From NCBI GenBank assembly GCA_035498555.1, contig DATKAB010000062.1:1-46564 (forward strand): 46,564 nucleotides of DNA. The letters run 5' to 3'. This DNA is from Candidatus Sulfotelmatobacter sp. Lineage in GTDB: Bacteria > Eisenbacteria > RBG-16-71-46. Position numbers and translations under genes: made by a program. The notes beneath the pieces are model-generated. The model searched no databases, was not told where the DNA came from, and saw nothing but the letters and a program-made list of their open reading frames with translations. Shown here piece after piece: positions 15,452 through 24,686 of this stretch (its first letter is position 1; each line of letters opens with the position of its first letter).

Positions 15452-18448
15452 ATGAAGGCGCCTTTGTTTCTTGCGGCGCTGGTGCTCGCGCTCCCCGCTG
15501 ATGCGGCGGCACTCTCTTTGGCGTGGCAGAACGGATCCAAGGACATTCAATTGACGGCAGCTGCGGCGTGCACGCTCGAGGTGGTTACCGCAGCAGGTGA
15601 GATCGTCCTTCCGGCCTCTTGGCGGATGGTGTTCGCGTGCGACGACGGCCAAGGGAACGGACTTGTAATTTCGGGAATGACGGTTGCGGCGGACCCGAGC
15701 GGCGCGGCCTTCGCTGGGGAGGGCGCCGCCATCAGCAATGCTGATTCCATCGCCCACGTCACCTACGAGAACTTTTCCAGCGCTCCCGGGGTGCCATCCG
15801 CGACATCCGCCTACTACGTCGCCCGTTTGCCCGCCGCGGCAAGAGCGAAGATTGTCCTCATCGCGCCCGTCGGCGCCGGGCAGAACGAAGCTGCGGTTGA
15901 TTCCGTGACGGTCAACTTAGGCATCGGCCTCCCTCCCGTCCCCATCATGACCTCGGCGCAATGCGCTTGGTTTGGTAATAGGCTCGCGCTTGCCGCCACC
16001 GGGATAGGCCTTAATAACGTCTCCTCCGCTTACCTGTCTTCCAGCGGGCGGGACTCGACTCCTGTGCAGATCCTTGGATCGGCGCTTGGGCAGGTCGCCC
16101 TAATGTCGGCGCCCATCGCCCCGGGGCAAGCGCTGCAGTCGGCCGCGCTAACGCTCGAGTCGTCTGGCGGCGTCAGGGCCGCTGCGCAGGTACCAGCGTC
16201 GATGTCTCCAGCAGCCGCAGCTAATAGCTCCCACATTGTGATCAGGTTCTTCCCTTACAGGGCATCCCAGACGCAACTGGTAGACGAAACGCTTTCGAGC
16301 TTCTCCTTCTCGTCCCCCTCGGCGCAGGACTACCTCGCCTCCGCCGGCGTCTCTGGCCTCATCAGGCTCATACCGGAGTTCGAACATGCAGACACTAACT
16401 CCGTCAACGAGCTGGGGGAGCCGGTCCACCTCGAGGACCTCGCCGACATCTACCGCGTGGAACTTCTGCCAGGAGCCGACGCAGCTGCCGCGGAGAGTCT
16501 CCTCAAGCTGGACCCCGACCTCATGTATGTCTCCAAGGACCTCTCTCTCTCGTCGCCGTCCTACTCGCCGGCGCCCAATGACACGCTCTTCCCAGTTCAG
16601 TGGGGTCTGCAGAATCTCGGCAGCGTCTACTGCGGCGGCGAGTTCGTCGGGGCGCCCGGCCTCGACATCAACGCGCTTGGCGCCTGGGACCTCACCACCG
16701 GGCCATCTGAGATCAAAGTGGGGATCATCGACACGGGCGTCGATATTCTACATCCCGATCTCGCAGGCCACGCTGAATATGGTGTCTGCGTCGCAGATGC
16801 CTGCAAGGACACCGCAGATGCCAGTGACTATGGCAACCACGGCACAGGCATCGCCAGCATCATTGGAGCGGCCACGAACAACGTTGCCGGGACGGCCGGA
16901 GTAGCCTGGAACTCGAGGCTCATCTCTATCCGGGCCGTTGACGACCAAGCTGAGGTCAGCCCGTCTTCCGTGGCCCGCGCCTATGCGTGGGCCGACGCTG
17001 CCGGCATCGGCGTTACAAACAACGCCATCGCATCAGCGATGCATCAAACACCTCCGTACGACCCAGACATCCAAGTTCTGTACGACGCGACCTTAAACTC
17101 GTTCAACCGCGGGCATTTGCTCGTCGCAGCAATGGGCAACGAGAACGACAATCTGCCGTCGTACCCAGCAGCACTTAAGGCGCAGGTATTTGGGGTCAGC
17201 GCGGTTCTCCCCAACGGCCGCCGCTGGGACGACACCCAGATAATGACGCCGTTTGTGTGCTCTATCCCGGAATTGTACCAATGCGGGGGCTCCGTTATCG
17301 GCCCATGGAATGACATCGCCGCGCCGGGGGGACACTTCATTGCTGCTGCCAGTTTCGACAACAACTCAAACCAGGAAGGCTGGCTGGTGCCCACGCCGGG
17401 CTGCCAGCTCCAGCCGCAATTCCCACCCCCCACTGGCCTCGGATTCGGCGGCACGTCCGCCGCGTCCGCCTTTGTCACCGGTGCAGCCGTCTTGCTGAAG
17501 GACTACTGCCCTCAGCTCACAGGAGAGGACATCGCCCAAATTCTTCAACGCACCGCCAAGCCGCTGCCTGAGACGGACACCACCCTGGTTGGCCGAGGCC
17601 TGGTCAATGCGCGCGCAGCTCTGGAATTCATTCGAAGGCCCAAGTTGCTGCTTCACCTGATCGCAGACGGTGTTGGTGACCATTCGACTCCGTTTGTCTG
17701 CGTTAACCCAAACGACCCCTCGATCCCGTTGCAATTTTATGACGTTCATGCTGCCTATCCACCTTGCCCTCCGCCCCCACCGGATCCGGACTTTTGTCCC
17801 CACGACGATTCCTACATTTGCTATGTGAGGAGAATGCAGACGACTGTTACATTTCCGATCGGGTTTGCTGGGACGCCCGCTGTGTGGGTCAGGTCATCAG
17901 GCAGCAGGGGGGCTGGTGACCCAAGTTACGATACAACTTGGGGGATAGTGGTTCCGCATTATTCCCTTCTCGAGACGTTGAATACGGGGAGAGTCGTCTC
18001 AGTCAGCCCATCTCAGGTGGTCCTCGAGACCAAGGTCTATGAAGTCCACAACGCGCACAATGGCGCGTTGATGTTCACATGGCCGACAGATTTTGGCCCG
18101 TTGCATCTCGCGTACACCGCCATTGGCCCCGGCAACTCGGTCGGCGTTGACGGCAAGCCTGCGCGACACCTAAAGGTAAGCGTCATGCCCAATCCAGTCA
18201 GAGGCCAGGCGAGGATCCTGCTGGAAATTCCCAGGCGCGGGAGTCTGAGGGCGGAGGTCTTTGATGTAGCAGGTAGGTCGGTAGCCCTCCCATTCAGCGG
18301 CGTCGTCGCCGATGGGCCGATGATGCTATCACTTGATCGTAACCGGATGGCTTGGCACGGGATGCCTGCGGGGGTCTATTTCCTATCAGTATTCTTTGAC
18401 GGAGAGAAACAGGTCAGGAGATTTGTGACCCTTGCCCCAGCACACTGA
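15452..18448 (+). CDS. Subtilisin-like (S8) secreted serine protease with C-terminal sorting domain
   Basis: 998 residues from ATG 15452, chosen because AGGAGG lies 5 bases upstream and a signal peptide follows (MKAPLFLAALVLALPADAAA). The open frame extends upstream to 15371 without support. The catalytic triad is complete: D427 (VGIIDTGVDILHPDL), H463 (YGNHGTGIASIIG) and S669 (GGTSAASAFVTGAAVLL); an oxyanion Asn is present in AAMGNENDN. Residues about 255-395 look like a propeptide/inhibitor region (IVIRFFPYRASQTQLVDE...IYRVELLPGADAAAAESLL). Between the protease domain and the end lies a region with VNPNDPSIPLQFYDVHAAYPPCPPPPPDPDFCPHD, a Pro/Cys-rich linker. The C-terminal ~90 residues are a sorting domain (VSVMPNPVRGQARILLEI...AEVFDVAGRSVALPF...GVYFLSVFFDG). 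Its codon use is less GC-biased than most neighbours. It overlaps the next gene by 17 bases. Confidence 0.94.
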   Translation: MKAPLFLAALVLALPADAAALSLAWQNGSKDIQLTAAAACTLEVVTAAGEIVLPASWRMVFACDDGQGNGLVISGMTVAADPSGAAFAGEGAAISNADSIAHVTYENFSSAPGVPSATSAYYVARLPAAARAKIVLIAPVGAGQNEAAVDSVTVNLGIGLPPVPIMTSAQCAWFGNRLALAATGIGLNNVSSAYLSSSGRDSTPVQILGSALGQVALMSAPIAPGQALQSAALTLESSGGVRAAAQVPASMSPAAAANSSHIVIRFFPYRASQTQLVDETLSSFSFSSPSAQDYLASAGVSGLIRLIPEFEHADTNSVNELGEPVHLEDLADIYRVELLPGADAAAAESLLKLDPDLMYVSKDLSLSSPSYSPAPNDTLFPVQWGLQNLGSVYCGGEFVGAPGLDINALGAWDLTTGPSEIKVGIIDTGVDILHPDLAGHAEYGVCVADACKDTADASDYGNHGTGIASIIGAATNNVAGTAGVAWNSRLISIRAVDDQAEVSPSSVARAYAWADAAGIGVTNNAIASAMHQTPPYDPDIQVLYDATLNSFNRGHLLVAAMGNENDNLPSYPAALKAQVFGVSAVLPNGRRWDDTQIMTPFVCSIPELYQCGGSVIGPWNDIAAPGGHFIAAASFDNNSNQEGWLVPTPGCQLQPQFPPPTGLGFGGTSAASAFVTGAAVLLKDYCPQLTGEDIAQILQRTAKPLPETDTTLVGRGLVNARAALEFIRRPKLLLHLIADGVGDHSTPFVCVNPNDPSIPLQFYDVHAAYPPCPPPPPDPDFCPHDDSYICYVRRMQTTVTFPIGFAGTPAVWVRSSGSRGAGDPSYDTTWGIVVPHYSLLETLNTGRVVSVSPSQVVLETKVYEVHNAHNGALMFTWPTDFGPLHLAYTAIGPGNSVGVDGKPARHLKVSVMPNPVRGQARILLEIPRRGSLRAEVFDVAGRSVALPFSGVVADGPMMLSLDRNRMAWHGMPAGVYFLSVFFDGEKQVRRFVTLAPAH

Positions 18449-19082
18449 CAAGGAGAGCTGTACGACGGGACCGAAACGGCTTTGGCCGGCGGTTGTGGCG
18501 ACTTCCGCATCGGTCCTCCTTTGGGCGAGTTGTGCTCTGAGCGGAGAGCGCGTGGTCCGGTTCGAAGTCGCTGCGGTCGCACGCTCGACCGATGCGATTA
18601 GGGTGACCGGCGCGGAGCCCGCCCGCATCGCCGTTCCAGGGGCTGAGGCCGAATTGACGGTCGCGGCCCCCAGGAGCGCCTTCGGACTTCTCGTTGGCGG
18701 AGGAGTCGGGGGCTCGTGGTATTTCGAGGAGGGAACCGGCTATCACGCGCGCACCTCTTACACCGAATGGCGCGGGCATGCCGGGATCGTAGCGGCACCC
18801 TTGCGCTCGAATGGCGTGGCGTTCGAGGTGGCGGCTCTCGCCGAGTACGGCGAACTGCGCTCGTGGCTCGAGAACGCCAACGTTAGCCAATCGGGGCCGC
18901 GTGGTTATTTCGTAGGTGGCGGCCTCAAGCTGAGGGCGGTCGGCAGGCCACTGTGGCAACTGAGACCGACGCTGGGACTCCAGGCCGACGTGTTCCGTGC
19001 CCATGCTGATGACCCCGAGTCGGCCGCGCGGTACGCTTGGATTGGCACCGGGGCCTCCATGTTCGTGGGCCTCCGATACTAG
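18432..19082 (+). CDS. Hypothetical secreted protein, probably a small outer-membrane barrel
   Basis: Up to 216 residues if started at TTG 18432, which overlaps the protease gene by 17 bases. A strong AAGGAGAG stretch at 18450-18457 has no ATG/GTG/TTG at good spacing behind it in this frame; the next alternative is GTG 18495, which begins just before a signal-like stretch (VATSASVLLWASCALSGERV). The mature part alternates polar and hydrophobic residues with glycines, as in small barrels: RSAFGLLVGGGVGGSWYFEEG, WRGHAGIVAAPLRSNGVAFEVAALAEYGEL, GPRGYFVGGGLKLRAVG, LRPTLGLQADVFRA, and ends YAWIGTGASMFVGLRY with a terminal aromatic, typical of outer-membrane proteins. No family is recognised. It is probably cotranscribed with the protease. 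Confidence 0.7.
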   Translation: MPQHTDKESCTTGPKRLWPAVVATSASVLLWASCALSGERVVRFEVAAVARSTDAIRVTGAEPARIAVPGAEAELTVAAPRSAFGLLVGGGVGGSWYFEEGTGYHARTSYTEWRGHAGIVAAPLRSNGVAFEVAALAEYGELRSWLENANVSQSGPRGYFVGGGLKLRAVGRPLWQLRPTLGLQADVFRAHADDPESAARYAWIGTGASMFVGLRY

Positions 19083-19138
19083 GGGCTGAGCCTCAACAGA
19101 ACGCTAAGCCCGCGGCTGAGGCTGCGGCGTCAAGTTCT

Positions 19139-19167
19139 TCGACAGGCCCCGGGGTAGGGGCTAGACT
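19139..19167 (+). promoter_or_regulatory. Candidate sigma70-type promoter
   Basis: TCGACA (19139-19144) and TAGACT (19162-19167) are separated by exactly 17 bases and match the consensus hexamers at 5 of 6 and 4 of 6 positions. The implied transcript start near 19174 leaves a leader of about 40 bases before the TolB-like lipoprotein gene at 19213. A hairpin able to form between AGCCTC and GAGGCT at roughly 19087-19124 lies upstream and could end the preceding transcript. Confidence 0.5.
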
Positions 19168-19212
19168 CGGGACGCTCTCTACCCTGGCCGACCGGGCCCG
19201 CACGGAGACTGA

Positions 19213-20214
19213 ATGCCGTTCCAACTCATTCCACCGCTTCGCGCCCGGCTCTCGCTTCTGGCCGGGCTCTCGCTGGCCGTCCTGTGCCCGTGGCTCGCCG
19301 GCTGTTCCAAGAGCAGCCCGGCCGCCCCCAAGGTTCCCGGGCCCACCAAGTTCATGGTGTTCTCGAGCGACCGGGGCCAGCCGGCCGGCAAGTACCGCAA
19401 CTACTTCCTCACCCTCGATGGCGCGAGCTACGCGCAGTACCCGGCCTCGGACACCGTCATCGCGCTGAAGCCCAGCATCAACAGCGACAACACGACGCTG
19501 GCCTACGAGGAGGATCCGGCCACCGGCTATTCGTTCAACAAGCGGGTAGTGCTCTACAACACCGACTCGCACGCGCGCACCGTGGACGTGAACGTGAACA
19601 TCCCGGGCGCGAACGCGACCGAACCCTACCTCTCGCTCGACGGCGCCAAGCTGTTGTTCGTGCGCGACACCCTCGGGGCGAAGCAGCTCCGGCTCTACGA
19701 CGTCGTGAACCTGGCGTTCATTCCCCTGCCGGGGCTGGCGGGGCCGCCAGGCACCAACGACCACGCTCCGGCCTGCGACGCCCAGGCGCATCGCATTGTG
19801 TTCGTGAGCGATCGAAACGGGAACGACGACGTGTTCCTCTACCAGCTGCCGACCACGTCGTTCATCGACATCGCGGGAATGACCTCGCCGTCGGAGGATC
19901 GCGAGCCCTGCATCTCGGGCGACGGGCGAACGCTTGCCTGGTCCACCGATCGCAACGCCGGCGACGGCTTCGACATCATGCTCGCCGACGTCAACAGCCT
20001 GACGCTCGTGCCGTTCACCGGGAACACCACGTCGGACGAAATGCAGCCGTCTCTGAGCCATGACGGAACCAACTTGCTGATGGTGTCCGACCGGCCGACG
20101 GGAATGGGTGGACTCGACGTGTGGAGCTTCAATCTGATCACCAGCACCGCCACCGAGGTCACGAATCAAAGCAGCGCGGGCGCCGACATTCTGCCGGTGC
20201 TGGTGTGGCCGTGA
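19213..20214 (+). CDS. TolB-like beta-propeller lipoprotein
   Basis: 333 residues from ATG 19213 with a lipoprotein signal (LSLAVLCPWLAGC, lipid on C31) followed by a Ser/Pro linker. The propeller is made of PD40-type blades ending in SDR/TDR motifs: FMVFSSDRGQPAGKYRNYFL, LAYEEDPATGYSFNKRVVLYN, AKLLFVRDTLGAKQLRLYD, HRIVFVSDRNGNDDVFLYQL, TLAWSTDRNAGDGFDIMLAD and NLLMVSDRPTGMGGLDVWSF. The pattern resembles TolB but there is no TolB N-terminal domain, so it is not the Tol-Pal TolB. It is predicted to be anchored in a membrane facing the periplasm or outside. Codon use returns to the strongly GC-biased style of most of the window, unlike the three genes just upstream. Confidence 0.85.
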   Translation: MPFQLIPPLRARLSLLAGLSLAVLCPWLAGCSKSSPAAPKVPGPTKFMVFSSDRGQPAGKYRNYFLTLDGASYAQYPASDTVIALKPSINSDNTTLAYEEDPATGYSFNKRVVLYNTDSHARTVDVNVNIPGANATEPYLSLDGAKLLFVRDTLGAKQLRLYDVVNLAFIPLPGLAGPPGTNDHAPACDAQAHRIVFVSDRNGNDDVFLYQLPTTSFIDIAGMTSPSEDREPCISGDGRTLAWSTDRNAGDGFDIMLADVNSLTLVPFTGNTTSDEMQPSLSHDGTNLLMVSDRPTGMGGLDVWSFNLITSTATEVTNQSSAGADILPVLVWP

Positions 20215-20400
20215 GCGAGGCCGCGCACTGCTCCGCTCGCGCAACGATCTGATTCCGGGATCGCCACGCCAGCCCAAGCCCGCGAGGGACGGGGTTCGCG
20301 CCACCTCACCGCCGTTTCCCTCGCGTGAATCCAACGCTGCGCGCCCTCTGCCGTTCGAGAATCGAATCCCGCCCGCGAAAATCGAGGCGAAAAAATCCTC

Positions 20401-20429
20401 TTGCCGGAAGCGGCGCGGCGAGGGATAAA
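20401..20429 (+). promoter_or_regulatory. Candidate promoter upstream of nrdJ
   Basis: TTGCCG (20401-20406) and GATAAA (20424-20429) are separated by 17 bases, the optimal spacing. This would give a 5' leader of more than 300 bases. It overlaps the left arm of the hairpin at 20418-20461, so the promoter and a full-length RNA hairpin cannot both be right; if this is the promoter, the dyad acts as DNA, if at all. Confidence 0.35.
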
Positions 20430-20461
20430 AGCGGTCACCGTCGGTAGTGATCGACCCTCGC
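20418..20461 (+). other. Composite hairpin in the nrdJ upstream region
   Basis: An outer perfect 7-bp stem (GCGAGGG 20418-20424 with CCCTCGC 20455-20461) and an inner 6-bp stem (GGTCAC 20433-20438 with GTGATC 20447-20452, one G-U) are separated by an asymmetric internal loop (ATAAAAGC on the left, GA on the right) and closed by an 8-base loop. Two stems around a purine-rich asymmetric loop are typical of folded regulatory RNAs. A conserved nrdJ-associated RNA motif has been described from environmental sequences; whether this is an example cannot be judged by eye. Confidence 0.4.
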
Positions 20462-20735
20462 GAACCGGCGGGCAGCGCTTTCCAAATCACGCGAACGACG
20501 AAGCACCGAGCAGCAGCAGTCGTAGCGGGTCAGCCCGCGCGGGCGTCGAGGTGTCTCTTGCCCTCCTCGCCACCGCGGTCTGGCTGAAGAGCAGGGGGCG
20601 CGGCAGCCACGCGTCGGTTCGGAATCGAGACACAGCAGGATGCGCCTGGCCGCGCGAGCGGCTCACGCGTCTCTGATCGGTTCACGAAGCGCCGATCGCC
20701 GCGAACTCCGCACGGGGAAGTCGCCGCATCCGCGA

Positions 20736-20751
20736 GGGACAGGGAGGTCCC
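20736..20751 (+). promoter_or_regulatory. Ribosome site of nrdJ displayed in a hairpin loop
   Basis: GGGAC (20736-20740) can pair with GTCCC (20747-20751), leaving AGGGAG in the loop; the ATG of nrdJ follows directly at 20752. The Shine-Dalgarno sequence would thus be held in a hexaloop with the start codon abutting the stem. Confidence 0.4.
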
Positions 20752-23700
20752 ATGACGCAGAGTTTGATTCACGACGTGCCCGCCACCGATTCGTCGAACG
20801 CTCCCACCACCGCCGGACTTCACGTTCCCCGCCGCTACACGAAGCGCGGCGTGAATCCGCTGGACGAGATTCTGTGGGAGAAACGCCGCACCGTCATTTC
20901 GAACACCGACGGCTCGGTGGTCTTCCAGATGGACGACGTCGAGGTGCCGAAGTCATGGTCGCAACTCGCCACCGACATCGTGGTGAGCAAGTACTTCCGC
21001 AAGGCCGGCCTGAAGGGCGCACCGGGCCACGAGACCAGCGTGCGCCAGGTTGTGCATCGCATCGCGCACACCATCCGCGTCACGGGCGAGCAGCAAGGCG
21101 GCTACTTTGCCAGCGCCGAAGACGCCGAGGCGTTCGAAGCCGAGCTCGCCTATCTGCTGGTGCACCAGATCGGCGCGTTCAATTCGCCAGTGTGGTTCAA
21201 CTGCGGCCTGTGGCACGAATACGGGATCGAGGGCTCGGGCGGAAATTTCAGCTGGGATCCCGACGCCGCCGCCGTGCAGGTCACCAAGGACTCCTATTCG
21301 CGCCCGCAGGTGTCGGCGTGCTTCATCCAGTCGGTGGACGACGATCTTATGTCGATCTTCGAGCTGGCCAAGAATGAAGCGCGCGTCTTCAAGTTCGGCA
21401 GTGGCACGGGGAGTAATTTCTCGCGACTGCGCGGCCGCATGGAGAAGCTCTCGGGCGGCGGCACCTCGTCGGGGCTGATGAGCTTCCTCGAAGTGCTCGA
21501 TCGCGGTGCCGGTGCCACCAAGTCGGGCGGCACCACGCGGCGGGCGGCCAAGATGGTGGTGCTCGACGCGGACCACCCCGAGATCGTCGACTTCGTCCAG
21601 TGGAAGGTGCGCGAGGAGCGCAAGGTCGGCGCGCTGATCGCCGCCGGCTATTCCTCGGACTTCAACGGCGACGCCTATCAGACCGTCTCGGGCCAGAACT
21701 CGAACAACTCGGTGCGCGCCAACGACGCGTTCATGAACGCGGTGGTGACGGACGGCGCCTGGCAGACCACCTTCCGCACCACCGGCCAGGTGCACGAGAC
21801 GCACAAGGCGCGCGAGCTGTGGCGGAAGATCGCCGAGGCCGCGTGGCAGTGCGCCGATCCGGGCGTCCAGTTCGACGACACGATCCAGCGCTGGCACACC
21901 TGCAAGGGCACCGATCGCATCAACGCGACGAATCCGTGCTCCGAATATGTGTTCTTGGACGACACCGCCTGCAATCTGGCCAGCGTCAATCTCATGAAGT
22001 TCCTGGGCGACGACGGCAGCTTCGACGTGGACGGCTACAAGCACGCCAATCGCGTCTTCTTCCTGGCGCAGGAGATCTTGGTCAGCTTCGCGTCGTACCC
22101 GACCGAGAAGATTGCGCAGCGGTCGTACGAATACCGGCCGCTCGGGCTCGGCTACGCCAATCTCGGCACGCTGCTGATGGTGCAGGGGCTGCCCTACGAC
22201 AGCGACGCGGCACGCGCCTACGCCGGCTGCGTCACCGCGATGATGACCGGCGAGGCCTACGCGCTCTCGGCCGAGATGGCGGCCAGCAAGGGAACCTTTG
22301 CGGGATACTCGAAGAACCGCGACAGCATGCTCGACGTGATGCGGCAGCACCGCGAGGCGGCGCGCTCGATCGACAGCGCGTTCGCTCCGCGCGAGCTGCG
22401 CGCGGCGGCGATCGAGGCCTGGGATCGCGCGATGGCGCTCGGCATCATGCACGGCTACCGCAACGCGCAGGCCACCGTGCTGGCGCCGACCGGCACCATC
22501 GGCCTGCTGATGGACTGCGACACCACCGGCGTCGAGCCTGACTTTGCACTCGTCAAGTTCAAGAAGCTGGCGGGCGGCGGCTACTTCAAGATCGTCAATC
22601 AGTCGGTACCACTGGCGCTGCGCCGGCTCGGCTACACCGATCAGGCCGTCGATCGCATCGTGCGCTACGCGGTCGGCTCGGGCTCGTTCGACGAGGCGCC
22701 GCACGTCAATCGCAGCACGCTCATGCACAAGGGGCTGCTCGACGAGGAAGTCGATCGCCTCGAGAACGCGCTGCCCGGCATGCTCGACATCCGCTTCGCG
22801 TTTTCGCGCGGCATGATGAGCGACGAGACGCTGACGCGCCTCGGCGTGAGCCAGGCCGAGCGCGAGAAGCCGACGTTCTCGGCGCTCCCGTTCCTCGGCT
22901 ACACCGACGAGCAGATCGAGGCGGCCAACGCGCACATCTGCGGCAGTCTCACCATCGAGGGGGCGCCGGGACTCAAGGCTGAGCACTACGCGGTGTTCGA
23001 CTGCGCGAATCGCTGCGGACCGAAGGGCAAGCGCTTCATCCAGCCGATGGGCCACATCCGCATGATGGCGGCGGTGCAGCCGTTCATCTCGGGCGCGATC
23101 AGCAAGACCGTGAACCTGCCCGGCGACTCGACGGTCGAGGACGTCGAGAAGATCTACTTCGATTCTTGGAAGCTGGGGCTCAAGGCGGTGGCGCTGTATC
23201 GCGACGGCTCGAAGCACAGCCAGCCGCTCGCGACCGCCAAGCGCGTCGAGAGCGCGGCCGACTCGGTGACGCCGCCCAAGCTGCGCCGCCGCCGGCTGCC
23301 CAAGCGCCGCCACGGCTTCACGCAGGAGGCGCGCATCGGCGGTCACAAGGTGTTCCTGCGCGCCGGCGAGTACGAAGACGGCACGCTCGGCGAGATCTTC
23401 ATCGACATGCACAAGGAGGGCGCGGCGTTCCGCAGCATGATGAACTGCTTCGCCATCGCCGTGTCGATGGGGCTCCAGTACGGCGTGCCGCTCGAGGATC
23501 TGGTGGATCAGTTCTGCTTCACGCGCTTCGAGCCACACGGGCGCGTCGACGGGCACGACAACATCCGCGCCGCCACCAGCGTCGTCGACTACGTGTTCCG
23601 CGTGCTCGGGCTCGAGTACCTGAACCGCACCGATCTCGCCCACATCATCGACGAGAGCCTCACCGGCCAGCCGCGCCCGCGCGCCACCGATCGGCCGGTC

Positions 23701-23961
23701 GGCAAGGAGCATCGCCAGGAGACCAACGGCCATGCCGCCGAGTCGGCGCCGGTCGGCGATCCGTTCGCGCCCGCGGCGATCGATCGCGGCGCGCCGGGCG
23801 GCAATCGGGTGGCGGCGGTGGCCGGCGAAGGCGGCATCAATCAGCAAGCCTCGAAGTTCTCGGGCGACGCGCCGATTTGCGACGTGTGCGGCCACATCAC
23901 GATTCGCAACGGCACCTGCTACAAGTGCCTCAATTGCGGAAACTCGCTGGGGTGTTCGTAA
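20752..23961 (+). CDS. nrdJ: Adenosylcobalamin-dependent (class II) ribonucleotide reductase
   Basis: 1069 residues, in the range of long bacterial NrdJ. It reduces ribonucleotides to deoxyribonucleotides with a radical from adenosylcobalamin and needs no oxygen. Visible features: the N-terminal segment [33 protein letters not shown] and [12 protein letters not shown], holding one of the redox cysteines; [14 protein letters not shown]; the active-site [21 protein letters not shown] with C396; [39 protein letters not shown]; a TSCPD domain near residues 855-960 ([51 protein letters not shown]); and a C-terminal cysteine-rich tail (C1043, C1046, C1056, C1059, C1062), probably for reduction by thioredoxin or metal binding. 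No class I nrdAB or class III nrdD appears nearby. The start is supported by an AGGGAG site. Confidence 0.96.
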   Translation: MTQSLIHDVPATDSSNAPTTAGLHVPRRYTKRGVNPLDEILWEKRRTVISNTDGSVVFQMDDVEVPKSWSQLATDIVVSKYFRKAGLKGAPGHETSVRQVVHRIAHTIRVTGEQQGGYFASAEDAEAFEAELAYLLVHQIGAFNSPVWFNCGLWHEYGIEGSGGNFSWDPDAAAVQVTKDSYSRPQVSACFIQSVDDDLMSIFELAKNEARVFKFGSGTGSNFSRLRGRMEKLSGGGTSSGLMSFLEVLDRGAGATKSGGTTRRAAKMVVLDADHPEIVDFVQWKVREERKVGALIAAGYSSDFNGDAYQTVSGQNSNNSVRANDAFMNAVVTDGAWQTTFRTTGQVHETHKARELWRKIAEAAWQCADPGVQFDDTIQRWHTCKGTDRINATNPCSEYVFLDDTACNLASVNLMKFLGDDGSFDVDGYKHANRVFFLAQEILVSFASYPTEKIAQRSYEYRPLGLGYANLGTLLMVQGLPYDSDAARAYAGCVTAMMTGEAYALSAEMAASKGTFAGYSKNRDSMLDVMRQHREAARSIDSAFAPRELRAAAIEAWDRAMALGIMHGYRNAQATVLAPTGTIGLLMDCDTTGVEPDFALVKFKKLAGGGYFKIVNQSVPLALRRLGYTDQAVDRIVRYAVGSGSFDEAPHVNRSTLMHKGLLDEEVDRLENALPGMLDIRFAFSRGMMSDETLTRLGVSQAEREKPTFSALPFLGYTDEQIEAANAHICGSLTIEGAPGLKAEHYAVFDCANRCGPKGKRFIQPMGHIRMMAAVQPFISGAISKTVNLPGDSTVEDVEKIYFDSWKLGLKAVALYRDGSKHSQPLATAKRVESAADSVTPPKLRRRRLPKRRHGFTQEARIGGHKVFLRAGEYEDGTLGEIFIDMHKEGAAFRSMMNCFAIAVSMGLQYGVPLEDLVDQFCFTRFEPHGRVDGHDNIRAATSVVDYVFRVLGLEYLNRTDLAHIIDESLTGQPRPRATDRPVGKEHRQETNGHAAESAPVGDPFAPAAIDRGAPGGNRVAAVAGEGGINQQASKFSGDAPICDVCGHITIRNGTCYKCLNCGNSLGCS

Positions 23962-23988
23962 GGCGCCCGCCTCACGAGCATTCCGGCC

Positions 23989-24017
23989 ACGGGCGGGAGC
24001 GACCGGCTCCCGCCCGT
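23989..24017 (+). terminator. Hairpin terminator after nrdJ
   Basis: A perfect 12-bp stem (ACGGGCGGGAGC 23989-24000 with its complement 24006-24017) closes a 5-base loop about 28 bases after the nrdJ stop. The following CGTGTTAG is only weakly T-rich. It lies between convergent genes and could serve both. Confidence 0.6.
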
Positions 24018-24075
24018 CGTGTTAGCGGGCGCGGAGCGCTGGCAGGAATCGGCCGGGCGCCGGGCGGCGCCCCGA

Positions 24076-24504
24076 TCAGCTCTGCCGGCTCGCCTTCTTC
24101 CCCGACTTCACCGACTCGCCGATCTGGATCTCGCCGTTCGCCTTGATGCGAACGTAGACCTCTTCGCCATCCTCGCCGCCGGGCGGCACCGTGCGATAGA
24201 CGACTTCGCCGTCTCCGGCGACGTCCTTCTGCCAGCCGTGAAGATGCTCGTCGTAGTACGCCACGATCCGCTCGGGGCGATCCTTGCTGCGAAACCACCA
24301 CGCCATGCCGTCCCACGACGCGCCCGGCCCATCGCCCAAGGAATTGCTGCCCATCTGGTCCATCAGCCTGGCGTGGGGATAGAGGGGCACCAGATCCTGA
24401 GCGTAGTAGGCGTCGGGCAGTTCCGCCTTCTGCGAACAGCCGGCGATCGGCACCGGCAGCAGAGTGGCCAGCACGGCGGCACGCACGAGGGTTCCGAGTC
24501 GCAT
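24076..24504 (-). CDS. Small lipoprotein of unknown function
   Basis: 142 residues from ATG 24504, with GGAGA 6-10 bases upstream. The frame is open to 24573, but that extension is arginine-rich and unsupported. Residues 1-23 are a lipoprotein signal (MRLGTLVRAAVLATLLPVPIAGC, lipid on C23). The mature part has a DLVPLYPHARLMDQMGSNSLGDGPGASWDGMAWWFRSKDRPERIVAYYDEHLHGW segment resembling periplasmic proteins that act on 'YP.A' plus 'YY...L...GW' patterns, followed by a strand-rich end (EVVYRTVPPGGEDGEEVYVRIKANGEIQIGESVK) and a basic tail. No catalytic residues are recognised. It diverges from the barrel-like gene at 24687, with a 182-base shared upstream region. Confidence 0.8.
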   Translation of the reverse strand: MRLGTLVRAAVLATLLPVPIAGCSQKAELPDAYYAQDLVPLYPHARLMDQMGSNSLGDGPGASWDGMAWWFRSKDRPERIVAYYDEHLHGWQKDVAGDGEVVYRTVPPGGEDGEEVYVRIKANGEIQIGESVKSGKKASRQS

Positions 24505-24686
24505 GAAGTTTCTCCGGCGGCGGTGGAGGCCGGACGTGCGGATGCCGGCCCTCCGTGGAGTGATCGGCACCATCGGGTCGGAGCTTGAGCGCCTGCTGGC
24601 CGCGAATCCGCGTTGACAGGCGCAAGGCGTCCGGCAAGACTGGCCAGCCTCGTTGCCCGCCGCCCACGTCTTCGGAGGACCGCACC

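Larger units (their letters stand above)
20215..20751 (+). other. Long intergenic region / nrdJ leader (537 bases)
   Basis: No credible coding frame is seen. It contains the candidate promoter, the composite hairpin and the hairpin at the ribosome site listed separately, followed by a GC-rich stretch of about 290 bases up to the NrdJ start. I looked for the conserved cobalamin-riboswitch B12 box and the NrdR-box pattern and could match neither convincingly. The unusual length for such a compact genome suggests a regulated leader. Confidence 0.5.

Noticed and set aside
20215-20751. Cobalamin riboswitch upstream of nrdJ
   Set aside because: The B12 box and the conserved core sequences could not be matched; only generic hairpins are visible.
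20953-23895. 980-residue minus-strand open frame
   Set aside because: Antisense shadow of nrdJ, whose NPCSEY, TSCPD and C-terminal cysteine motifs are on the plus strand.
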